Part shown: piece after piece, positions 35,916 to 47,203 of the stretch
Layout of the letters: every line of letters starts with the position of its first letter
Numbering within the stretch: the first letter of the stretch is position 1
NCBI GenBank assembly: GCA_037576195.1
Contig: CM075101.1
Coordinates: 25,358,001 to 25,422,000, forward strand
Direction of reading: 5' to 3'
Length of the DNA stretch: 64,000 nucleotides
Source of the DNA: Phytoseiulus persimilis
Taxonomy: Eukaryota > Arthropoda > Arachnida > Mesostigmata > Phytoseiidae
The notes under the pieces: generated by a model
Seen by the model: only the letters and a program-made list of their open reading frames with translations
What the model was told of the DNA's origin: nothing
Databases searched by the model: none
Position numbers and translations under genes: made by a program

Positions 35916-38900
35916 CAGGGCCGCTGTCAACGCTGGGAGCTCGGCTGTCCAACTCACCTCTCGTAACTGCAGCGCTTCTCTTCGAGTTCTTCCATGAGTA
36001 CTTGACCTTCACGCTCCCTCAACGGTCGGAGTCCGTCATCTGAGATAGGAGGAACAACAGCCAGAGTTCGCATCAGCTCAGTACTCAAACATCGCTCGGA
36101 TGGAATCAGATCGATGGCAATCGAGGAAAAGCCTGGGAACTCAAACCAGCTGAAGCCGCGAAGATGCCCGTTTGGTACCGGATGCACGCTGCGCGCGACG
36201 TCGACTCCGTCCAGGCTGTCGAGGCCGGTCCAATCGAGCTTCGCCGACGAGCTCGTGAATCGAATGATCCAGCGCTGGACGATCAGCGAGGCTGCTGTTT
36301 CTCAAGTCAAAATCGAAGACGGAGGGAGCGCCGGATGCACTGGAGATCCCGAGGAAAAGGTCAGAGTAGAGATGAGAATATTTGAGCTTATCGCCACGAA
36401 AACGATCGGCATGAACTCCACCAGCAGAGTTTGACGGAAACCAGACGCTCGCTGAACCCTAATTGAGGGCGCGAATACCCGTCGGGAGCCAGACAGAGTG
36501 AAGTCGTGGAGCCACGATCCGATCAAGAGATATCGAAGCCGCGCTCCACGAGTTCGGCGCGGAACGCTCCACCAATCACGGACAAGCTCCGACTCCATGT
36601 GCTTAGTGGACTTTGTCTGTGTGATTGTGCAACAAGTCGCAGCTCACGGCGTTCTTGTGGTGGCGCCTTCTGCGCTCATATCCGAGGCGAGCTGGACTCC
36701 GGAACAGGATTGCAACTGTGAGCTCTGAACCCGTTTCGTCATAATAGATGAAGGACGCATCATGGCATCGCAGGAAAAAAGTCGAGCGTTCCAACATGCT
36801 TTGGAACCGATTATAATCGATAATGGATAACTGTGGCGCACTTTGCCCGTCCAAATTACTGGCGGTCGTAAATCTATCAGCTGTTTATGAACAGCGCTTA
36901 ATCATGCGAGTCTTCGCCCGTCTTCGGTCGTATTCTCACTCCCTTTCTTGAACCGCATTCGCGCGGACAGATTGGCGCGGCGGCCTCTGTGTATCAATTT
37001 TACAAGATTACAGAACCGCCCAAGGACCGGAATGGAAGATTATTTTGGTGATGAATATCCGATGATAGAGGATGCCGCTTCCCGAACGTGAAGGGCGTAG
37101 TTACCACGCTCAAGCCTGTGACCACGCGGAAGACGCAGGATTTCCTTCCCAAACCTTAGGTCCAACAGCAGCGGTCAGGGTGGCTCATGTCATGCAGTTC
37201 AAACGAATTCCGAATAGCTCCGCTGTATCAGTATTGGTGAACATTTGTTATTCGATGGTAGTCCGTGAAAGGCCGAAGCGAGGCGAAGTTCGACCGAATG
37301 ACCATCCTGACGCGGATGGGATATGGTCAAACTCATCACCATGACCGAGTCCAAACGATTCTGCTTTCAGAGCGATCTTTCTGACACATGAACGGACTCA
37401 CCTTCCGTAACGCAGAGTTATCATTTTGAGAGTAGCAGGCCAGAGGAAGGAGAACACAGGACAAGATGATCACGACCAGTGTCCTAGCGGTCTTCATTTC
37501 GTTGTCGGGAACTTTGCACGAACGAGCACCACGAGTTCACTGTTCCGGAGAATCCAATCCCTTACGTCAATCTCCTCGAGAAAGTTGTCGACTCCACTGC
37601 GGGAGAACCCAACCAGAAGACACGGACGGGAAATGATCGACTGACTGATCGAACTATGCTGCCGAAACCGCCTAGCCGACTATCGAGCACGATATCGGCG
37701 AAACCTCTACCGACTCGGGAGAGTTCACGAATTCAATAGTTGGTAAGAAAAGTTGAATTGTTCCACATCAATCGAATCCGTGAGAAAGTTGATCGGTCTG
37801 TGCTCGGTGAAAGTTCAGCCGCCTCGACGGAGGATCGACATCCCGTATTCGCGACGTGGTACCAAACTCTTTGACATCGACTCCGGGCGCGCGCTTTTCT
37901 TCTCGAAGGGAAAGGGATCTGGAGAGAGTACTGGAAAGGGACTTGCTTACCAACAAACTCCTCATTCGGCAGGGTCGTCGCTTTCATATTTTTCCTCCCA
38001 TCGACACGGTAGCCCCAATCACTGCTGAGAAGGCTGCTTGAGCTAGAGCTGGCAACTTATCTTTTCAAAATAATTCACTGTCTCTCCGAGACATCTTTAC
38101 TGTTGAATGGCTCGATGATATGCCACGAGGAAGATGTCCAGCGCTTTTTCCCCAGTTTTTGGTGTTCGGCGAGACACCGATATAATCGAGAGCCGATTTC
38201 CTTGGATACAAATGGAGTGAGGCCACGACTGAGGTAGATCCAACGTTCAAGTTATTCAAAATCGGAACATTCCAAGTGTCTCGAACCCCTCGGATCCAAA
38301 TCCCCGGAGACGGTTCCCACTGAATCGGGAAACATGAGTCGCTCCGTCAGCGACGTTCGAGAGAACGGAAACATTCCAAATCGGGAAGCGTGTGGATTTC
38401 CTCGTGGCATCAAAAGGCCAAACTTGGGTATGCATACAGTTCGTTATTCAGTCAGTCAGTCACCCAGTCGGACGGGTGGTATTTTAACCGCGGTGTTTGG
38501 AGAGACGAGCGAGCCCAGCCGCTGAGTCGAATAATCAGCTCCAGTGGGTGGCCGGCTTCAGTTTAACCGAGCGGCTGAGTAGCGGTCCGTCAAAGTTCGC
38601 CGCGACGAAACTCACCAGGAGGTCGGCTTGTTCTGTCTGTCAGCACGCGATGTCTCTGAGAGCCGCAGGACGCGTGGGCGCTTCTCCACAGCTTCATTTT
38701 CATCGCCTTCCGGATTCTTGTCCGATGCCTCTCCCAAAGAGTGAGGTCTCAGCGGGATCATGGTGCCAATATAGCAACAATTTTACTGAGAATAACCTTT
38801 CGATATGGACGACTTCCCGAATGGATCTTGGGGCTGGAATAGGGGGCGTGTCGACTCTCATGCGCCGTTCCGATCGGTGCAGCGAAATTTCATGAACACC

Positions 38901-40430
38901 TGGAATGGGAATGTACGAATCCGATCAGGATACGGGGAATTGATGCAGCAATGAGATTGCGCTTTCCAGAGTTTCAGACCGATACTGGATCTCCCGAGGA
39001 GAGCGTCCGTCTTCAACCCGACGGACGCAGTCATCAGAATAGCCGCTTACGGAACGGTCTGCTGACGAGAAATATCTCGAGAATGAATGCTACCTTGATG
39101 ATGAAACGAGGAATTCGTTCAAGAGAGCTCTTTCGATTGAGTGTTTACAACCGGTCAATTTCGGACAGCACGATACTCCTTCCCAGTTTCTCGTCGAGAT
39201 GCGAGACCCTCGAAGAGGCTCCTCGGATGTGTCATGATTACGGCCACAGTTTGTTCTGTAATCCGTTTGCATACCAGGTGAATGTGCGAATCACGACGGG
39301 ACCTAGACGCCGGATTCCCGGCCGAATCCCAATTCTTCCAGAGGATTTCAGTCTCAATCGTATGAGTACATTGCGGAAGCTATTCCCTGAGTAAAGTCTG
39401 GGAGATGGAGACCAGGTCGAAACTCAGGCGGATCAGAAGTCACTTGGAGATGCGGAAGCAGAAAATTGTGGTATGCGCGACCCGATCAGATCTCTGGACA
39501 TTGCTGGATCGAATCCCTTTGCTCCGTGAAGAATAATAATTCACTTGGCGTGAGTGTTTGTGATACGTCAGGCCAACTTCAAGTCGGCCCGCTCCTGGCT
39601 ATATCATCCAGACTGATCCTCCGGACAGCACGCTTTGACTCTGAAAGTGTAAACCGGTGCACCAGTGGGTGCGTGGGAGACATCGAAGCGAGAGTCGAGT
39701 TGTTGGCACAGTGCGATACGCCAAAGCTAACGGGGATCCGAGGGTGGTTTTTCAAGCGTTGGGATCTCGATAGAATTTAGCTGAATGTCGCAGTGCGCAG
39801 CGATTCGCTGGATGGAGCCGATTTGGACCGACTCGAAACGCTCGAATCCATCGCAGCCGTGGGCTTCTGGGAGTACCAGTTTGGAATCAACACCTTCTCA
39901 GCCGACTGCGCCCCACTTGTTCCCGTCAACTGCAACCGGTAGGTATGCTGCGTGCGCGAGCGGGCTCAGCAGAACGGACAATTACTCAGAGCTGGTCGAA
40001 CAGGCGAGGAGTCGCCTAATCCTGGGACTCGAGATCTGCGATGCGCTTCCATGACGTTGTTTGGAATCGGGGCGGGGGGATCCGGCACCGAAGTTACAAG
40101 GATTAGCATGCGTGTTGCTGAGTTGCAAAGCGCCGAACCATCTCCGGGGACCACTTCTGTCCCCTCGAGCTTTTCCCATAACAAGCGTTCGGTGCCGCTG
40201 CTGCCTCTAGGCGCGATGAGAGTGAGCCTGGCGAACAGGACATGCTCGATTGATCGCATTCGTTTTTCCGAATCAGGGATGCTTAAGGAATGACTCAAGC
40301 CGGCTCAGCGCTTTGAAAACCTTCGTACTGGCCCAGGATTGGCGTATCCGTTGAGAATCGGATCGATTGAGAACACAACGTCAGAGCTGGAATCGATGCT
40401 GAAACCTGAATCATCGCTAAGCAGACTGCG
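35916..40430. other. no gene recognised
   Basis: Many frames of 60-147 codons (for example 38951-39394 plus) without domain or splice support. The base texture is similar to the transposon-rich DNA to the right, and I suspect old, unrecognisable repeats. A short CAGT tandem lies near 38448-38461. Confidence 0.3.
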
Positions 40431-41369
40431 TCATCTTCTCCGCTTCGCGGTGTCTGTGATCTGAGGAACTCGTACCTCGATGACGAGATGCCCCTCCGAG
40501 CAACCTCCGAACGACTTCGAGAGGCAATTGATTTCGCCAGATCGCGGGCGAATTTCGCAGGCGCACGCTTCCGTCACAGGAATCCACGTGTAAATCGATG
40601 ATCTCGAAAATCTGACCAGCGCAGACTCGGAAAGATTGTTGTCCATGCAGGAACGTGGGGTGGAATTCCGAAGGCTAGCTGCGGAATACGGCACCCAACT
40701 ATGGCGAGGTCCGCGGATTCTCGATATAAGAGTTTTCGATTTGAGAAGCCTTACAACACAACAGGCTGAGTCCCCCGAAGGAAGCATCAACAATAACCCA
40801 ACTGGTTGGCTGCATCGCCCAACCAACATATATAAGTGCTGTATATATTGCCAGAAATGAAATCCCAAGGACGGCGATCAAGCCTCATATCTCCACCTAA
40901 TCCGCCGATGAATGGTAGCTCCGGGCACTCCTAGCGCGAGGAGAGTCTCCACAGATTGCAAGAAACAGTCAAAAACTACTCGGGAAGGAACGTCCGATTG
41001 AGAGCTGGAAGGATATATCGTCCCATTCCGTAGCTCCATCGCACTGGCCTGGAGTAGCTCCAGGCGAGTCTGCCATTCGAAAAGCAGCTCCACCGAGTCG
41101 AGAGGTGTGCCAACCCTTCTAGTGCTAATAAGTATCATCTCTCGAGAGGTGTATTCCGGGAAGAAGTCAACATCTGAACGCAGTTTTCGGATCGAAGTTG
41201 GACATTTTGGTCCATATTCTAGCCTTGATATCATGACCGTCGAAATTGGATTGGGTGAGTGATTCTCTTTGAATCGATAGTGGTCAACAAGACCGTGCCT
41301 GTCACTCCTTGATGCGGCCATGCCGGGACGAATCGTGCTTCTCTTCCCGAACCAGAACTCCGAGACCAT
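40431..41369 (-). pseudogene. broken reading frame of unknown origin
   Basis: Two minus-strand frames of 163 codons (41369-40878) and 145 codons (40868-40431) lie in the same phase, separated by one TGA and three codons. Together they span about 312 codons with a single stop, longer than I would expect often by chance. Sequence around the break reads RRIRWRYEA, stop, SPSLGFHFWQ. The second half has a hydrophobic run (GLLLMLPSGDSACCVVRLL) and several cysteines. No family recognised. It could be a mutated gene, a decayed transposon ORF, or two exons. A plus-strand frame (40636-40860) overlaps. Confidence 0.27.
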
Positions 41370-42160
41370 CCAAAGCTGTTCCTTGAGTTTGGAAGTCTGA
41401 TGCTGAAAACAATCATCGCTACAGATTCGCCCTCAACTCATTCGCAGCATCGGATCTTTGTTAGCCGCGCAGGTGTGTCGTGGAACCCTTGCTCAGCTGA
41501 GAGACTCTTCTTCACTCCTTGATTTAGCCGCCGATTCCTCCGGCGATCGGTGCGGTGCAAAGAATGGAGAAACAGAAATCAGCTGATGACGGAAGTCTCT
41601 CTCTCATTCCCTCAGCTTCGATCGGAGCATGAATAGCGATTTGTTATTCTTGCGACGCGAACAGTTTTTACCATATTTTTTCCATGGGCCTCCAAGAGGC
41701 AGCCGACTCTAAGTTCCGATACCGGCTCTCAACAAGTGCGATTTGTTGCGGTGCAAACGGCACTCCGGAGTCGCGGGGGCCTGTGAACCAGCTCTTGAGA
41801 AGGACGCATGCCACGACGAGGGATGGAGAGACCACTTCTCGTGGAATGGCTCATCAAATTGCGATTTCCACTCCCCCATCACCAACATTGCAAAATTGAA
41901 GGGTGCTGTGCTGGGTGTTCGGCTCATTGTCTTGCTGGACGCCAGATCCAGCCCTTATGGATGGCTGTTGCAATGTCAGGGCGAGCAGATGGAATGGGGG
42001 GACGGAGATCAATCAGAAAGAACAAGCTGTGAGAAGTTAATACCATACGACTTCTAGAGGAGCGTAGTGAGTCGGAAGGGTGAGTTTAAGGGAGAATGAA
42101 TGAGGAAAGGCGCCAACACAAGCTACCAGTCCAGTCGACCCCGGATGGCTTCCAGCAGAA
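41370..42160. other. no gene recognised
   Basis: Short frames only; the most protein-like is 41927-41709 minus (FNFAMLVMGEWKSQFDE), which has no splice or start support. Confidence 0.3.
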
Positions 42161-42913
42161 GTGGAGTCCGCGCACGCATTCCCACTCGACATACAATCAT
42201 GGCTCTTGACCGATTTCCTTTGTCAATGGCCTTTCGTTGCGTTTACGACGGAGGCCCTGGTTGGCCATGAGGAGTTCCCAAGTGGGAAAATCCTCTCAGC
42301 TGAGATCCACGCGTTCCCGGCGGTCATTTGTCTACGCTATACTTCCAGAGATCGCCTTCGTGGTTCCGCGAACCTCGGGCCAACGCCAGAACAGAACGCC
42401 GAACATTCCTCGAGCCATGGCCGACCGACTCCCGGGGAAACCAACGATTCATGATGAAATTCTCTCTTGAGCTCAGCGAAATCGGCCATTTGGACAGTTC
42501 TACCGTTTCCTCTGGCTCCTCTGGGTTGCGTTTTCCGAGAACGAAATTTCGAAGGAGTGCGTTATTATTGGATCGGGGAGAATATGGGGAGAGCGGGAAT
42601 GTCAGTAAGGAGGATCACGAGAGAGTGTCATTCCCATTTGGTATTAGAGTGCTTGCCAGTATATGGTGGACATTCGTTCCGACGCGTACATCAGCAAATG
42701 CAAGGGTTTGCGTATAGGTTGCAGACGGTCGTACAGGCTGGATACTTGAGTCGCATAGGAAACTGTTGGGTAAATATCCCCGAAGTTTGCAGATGGTGCC
42801 TGGAATTGACTCCCTACATTCTGGAACCCTCTGAGAAGTTTCCCCGAAGCACAATAAGCGCTCCCGAAGGTGCCGTCAAACTGATCTTGACCATCTCAGA
42901 GGCATTGCACTGA
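42161..42913 (+). pseudogene. broken reading frame, unknown product
   Basis: Two plus-strand frames in the same phase (42161-42454 and 42467-42913) are interrupted by a double stop (TGATGA) at 42452-42457. The second part encodes about 148 residues of fairly protein-like sequence with several Cys, Trp and Tyr (GGHSFRRVHQQMQGFAYRL; NCWVNIPEVCRWCLELTPYI). No domain recognised. It could be a terminal exon followed by unrelated sequence, or a decayed element ORF. Confidence 0.2.
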
Positions 42914-45642
42914 CCCACTCGGGTGCGAAAGAATGACAGTGACAGAGCGTGTTCCTCTGCATGAACTATATCCGGATTGACACTGTGAAACTTCATGAGG
43001 GACTATGATTCGAGGGCCTCGTCCATCGGGAAGATGGTCAGAAAAGGAGGGAGGAGCTAAGTCCGGAAACATAACTAGACGCTCATTCTCCATCTCAACA
43101 TAACTCTCGGGGTGATTCCGCCATCGGTTACAGTTGAGTCTACTATCTCCCTGAGCTCATACGAATGGTGCAGGAGTATGTACATGATGGCCGTGAGGTT
43201 ACACATACCAACGAGAAAACAATGCCTAAGTGAAGAATCTCCATTCTCTGCCCATGATGATTGTTTGGGTGTACTTACTTGACTGATATACGAACATCAC
43301 ATTGCGCCGGTATGGAATCCAAACGTCTTCCGTTATCGGCCCAGCTGCCGAGTTATCGTGATTTCGCTCTCGGAAGAGTTTCGGGATCAAGATATACGTG
43401 ACCAATGAAGCGATTCGATGACGGTTCCCGAAGCGAGCGCAATTACCTCAGAAAACTCGATAGCTAACGGCTTAGACTCGAGCCGATATTCGAATTCGCA
43501 TCCGAGCCGGGAGATTATGAACCAGAGCTCAACACCCGCGCGGGAAAGAATCTCTTTGGGGGCAAACTGCCCGCCTGCTCCTGCGTCGATCTATCGTTGG
43601 CCATTCGTCTCATTTTCATTGAGGAGTGCAGCTGTATAGGCTTCTTATCGCAGATCGTACTCTACTCGCGAATGGGGAAGTCATGTGGATCGCTTGACTT
43701 CCTGTGTTGAATATTTCTTTCTCTCATTCGACCAACGGTGTACGATCGCCACAACATAGGATGTAATTAAGGGAGTGCAAGAGTGCTGTCGTTTCCCTCG
43801 TCCGAATCAATACCTGTATCAATCAGCTTCCTTAGCCCTCCTGCCAAAGCTGCAAGAGAAAACCTCTCAACGAGTTCGAGCCGAGGGACGTGAGTCTCAA
43901 ACAGAGCAACTAGTCAGTCAGGCCGGCAGCCCGTTGATAATCCAATTTCACACAAGATTCGCTGAAGGCGTTCCGATTGGCTTTTGCTGAAGCTGAGCCC
44001 TCAACAAAGGTAGGCGAGGAAGCGGGCGGATAGACGGTTTCGTTGCCAGCTTCAGCTTGTCCGTTTCGCTTTGATCGGACCGGCTGTGTCGCTCACCGAC
44101 CGGTTGCCTATGTTTCTGCCTCCGAGCCATGGAAACAAAAGAGATTTCAGACGAAAACAATTTTGGAACGGATTGAAATCCTCGGCGGGTTCGAGTCACC
44201 CGCGAGTGACCTAGGGCTCCTGGTCGCCTTTCGCTCCCTAACAAGAGCTGGCCGAGGGTTCAAAAGCTAACAAGACGGATTCGGATCGAGCTCCGAGTTA
44301 CATGGATCGGATGTATTTCCATTCGTCGTGATGCTTCTACCATAATAAAACCTTTGGAGGCAAATTGAGACGTCCTGCAGACTTGAGTACGGAACGGAAG
44401 TTGTTGATTTTCGAAATCTCTCTTCAGGACAGAGATGATAAGTCCAAAATGTCCTAGACCGCCCTTTGGTGCCGATTGGTTGAAAACTCCCTCCACAAGT
44501 ATGCAAAGTAGGTCCTCCCTCAAGGATTGCTGCAAGCTGAGGAAGACGCGACCGTATATCATCCCATAGCTCTCTTCTTGAGTTTTCTAAGAAAACTCGA
44601 TACGTGCTGTAACCCAACTGGGAGCAAAAATATTAGCCTCCGAGTTGACAAATTTTCTGTCAAAAGAAGTGAAACATCCGAGGGCCACTGATTGCCGAGC
44701 CCCTCATCGTTTTTCTCCTAATCAGGGTTGAAGGGGACGCATTGACGCATGAGCCCTCGGTGGGTATGTTCATGTACACTGGGCGAACAGCGTGGGACAC
44801 GCTCGCGAACGATTTAACGGAACTTCAACAACTATTTATCGTCTATTGAGACGTCGAACTTGTAGTTCGTTAGCCCTTTTTCATCGGTGATCCCTCAGAA
44901 CTGGTTTGCATCTTTTCGACCCCTCATGAGAAACTCACAAGTCCATAATCGCGCCGACGTTTCGGAGGGGAGATTCCCATCGATTCATCTCTTTATCGAT
45001 ATCAAGATCTGTTTCCTAGAAGTCTGTAGTAGTCCTTACTTGAAGTTTCTGGAGGTGCGTGAGAGCGGAGTTCCCGATCCTCGTCTCCCAAAACGCCCTG
45101 TGCTGCCCATTCCGACTGCTTATTCCCCGGGGTTCCCCAAGATGAGATCCTTCCGTACTTGGTGGCAACGCGAACTCTGGTGGTCACATTAGCCGCAAGA
45201 AGCATCGATAGCCACCAAGGTTGAAAAAAAAAGGGTTGAAAAAGGTTGAAATCACTCCGGAATGAGGCGGCGAAGTTCTCGCGAGCGCCGCGAAAATTTA
45301 CGCTCCCAGGTTACGTCAAGATATCCAAAGCTACAACGCCTCCTTCTGCTGTCGTCAGCAGAGCCTGAAACTTGAGGTGTTTTCTTCTACAAATTATTCC
45401 TCCATGGCAAGGGAATTATTGCAGGCGATTGATGGAATTATCTCGAGAAATCGCTCAAACCCTCTAGCTCCAATCATGAGGACTGCTCATGGCGATATCT
45501 AGGAAAAATCGTTCATACGGTTGGAATGCCAAACCGAATTGCTGCGAACAGATCCGTCAAAGCCCACACAGGCGAGGAAATACATTTTCCAGGACCCCAC
45601 AGACCCGATGCTCCGTTTCCAGATGATCCCAAGGGGGCCATG

Positions 45643-45652
45643 CCCCCCCCCC
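45643..45652. repeat. C10 homopolymer
   Basis: Ten C followed by AAAA, within GGGGGCCATG-C10. A similar C run followed by A lies 190 bases to the right. Confidence 0.85.
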
Positions 45653-45791
45653 AAAACTTTTCGGTGATATTGGGAAGGGTGGATTATATTCTACTTTGAT
45701 GGACGAAAAAGTTCCACGGAGATTCATTCTTATCAGGAAAATTCTCGCAGGTTTGAAAATCATGTTGATTGCGTAATGAGAATCTCGCGAC

Positions 45792-45850
45792 GATGATCAT
45801 CATCATCATCGGCATCATCATCATCTCCTTGCCCCCCCCCCCAAAAAAAA
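45792..45850. repeat. ATC trinucleotide repeat followed by C11A8
   Basis: Interrupted CAT/ATC repeat at 45792-45827, then a C11 run (45832-45842) directly followed by A8 (45843-45850). On the minus strand the ATC repeat reads as an aspartate run inside a 108-codon frame, which I regard as repeat-driven. Confidence 0.85.
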
Positions 45851-46630
45851 GCTGGGTACATCATGTGGGTCGCTCCCACGGGCGATCGCGAGAACTGTGT
45901 CTTGACGAATTCCCCAGGACCATGCTCGTTGCAACTATGTATATGTATTTCGATAAGCTCGCTGAGCCAACCTGTAGCGCTCTTGAAAGGAGCTCGGCAA
46001 CGCATTCGACGATTGTAAGATCGGAAGTGGTCTTGAAGCCACTCTTGGTAGGGAAGCCTAGGCAAATTGGTTGCAACGCTCAACAAATCAAGACTTGAGC
46101 GTGGGTTTGGGAGTGAATGTCACACTGACTACTCTCCGACGATTCGCATCCGAAACACCGCCAAACGCGTATTTCGTCGTCGACTGACTGCGAAAGCGTT
46201 CTGCCAGGAATGTGCGTGCGTGACACTCGCTGTGCTATTAAACGCTCACAAACGGAAGGAGACATTTGCGAATGTGGGAATTGTACGCGAGCGGTCTGCG
46301 TCCGCGCCAGTTTTCAGCTCTGGTGAGTGCACTTTCGTGGAGCGGTGATTCGGGTCCGTAAAACTGCCTTGAAACAAGGTTGTCGGCTACTTCGATATCG
46401 AGGCACGATTTGGCGACAAGATGGCCGAGATCGGAGAGGAATCGATTCTCATTCAGATGGTGAAGTCGCTGTGGACCCCACACGATGATGCGAGAGCTTG
46501 CCAATCACAACAGGCCTAACGGCGGGATCTCTCGAACAATGCCCGGCTTACCGGAACTGTTGGAATCAGCAATTTCGTCACCCTCCAACTAGTTGACACA
46601 AGTTTGTTGCTCGTTGTTCCCAGTAAAAGT

Positions 46631-47203
46631 TCAGAGGCACGCTCCGAGCATCCCGACTGATTTGTTACAGCTCAAGGTCATACCGCGCCTAATAATGGCG
46701 TATACAACAAAAGACGACCAACCAGTGAGCATCTGACGGTAACTTCTTGCTTGCTCTGTCATAATTTCGTGATGAGTTCGTATGCATTCTTCTGAGAGAT
46801 TACGAGAAATATGATGCATGTTTCGGTTCTCCGTTTGTGGGGATGGATGAGTCTCCGGGGAGGGGTATTTGCCAACATCACCTGAGCGTTCGCGCTGATT
46901 TTCTGGCAGGAGCCCGACGACCTGGAAAATCCAGGTCGACTGAAGAATGATGGTGGAGTGGAACACCGGGACGAGAAGTTTTGGTAGTCGTGCATCACTT
47001 CGGATTACTGAAGCCTTCGGCTCCCTTTCGTGACATTCAACCGGAAAATTAGAGTTTTTTTTTCGGAGAGCGGCACGCTGGGCTGATTTCCGTCTAAACT
47101 TGTGTTCGCCTGATTTGGCGAGGGTGGAGATTTTAGTATACGAACGCCCCGAAGCCGTGAATGTGCAGGGAACTATTCCAGTCCGACCGCTGCAATACTT
47201 CAT
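46631..47203 (-). CDS. candidate ORF, unknown product
   Basis: ATG at 47203 opens 190 codons. The first ~95 residues look protein-like: a basic, lysine/arginine-rich N-terminal half (KISTLAKSGEHKFRRKSAQR), then PKLLVPVFHSTIILQSTWIF. At that point CAG|GTCGTC offers a possible donor, so the remainder may be intron. No domain or targeting signal is clear. The frame length is within reach of chance for a 64-kb window. Plus-strand frames overlap at both ends. Confidence 0.27.
   Translation of the reverse strand: MKYCSGRTGIVPCTFTASGRSYTKISTLAKSGEHKFRRKSAQRAALRKKNSNFPVECHEREPKASVIRSDARLPKLLVPVFHSTIILQSTWIFQVVGLLPENQRERSGDVGKYPSPETHPSPQTENRNMHHISRNLSEECIRTHHEIMTEQARSYRQMLTGWSSFVVYAIIRRGMTLSCNKSVGMLGACL

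Larger units (their letters stand above)
42914..46630. other. no gene recognised; homopolymer and TCA repeats
   Basis: Frames up to 116 codons on both strands, several with competing sense and antisense appeal (for example 46504-46238 minus against 46067-46348 plus, the latter ending at a good donor, CTCTG|GTGAGT, at 46320). I could not decide between them. Microsatellites at 45.6-45.9 kb are listed separately. Confidence 0.3.

Noticed and set aside
44180-44215. Another SINE or tRNA at GGGTTCGAGTCACCC
   Set aside because: A B-box-like sequence is present, but no A box at suitable spacing and no tRNA fold.
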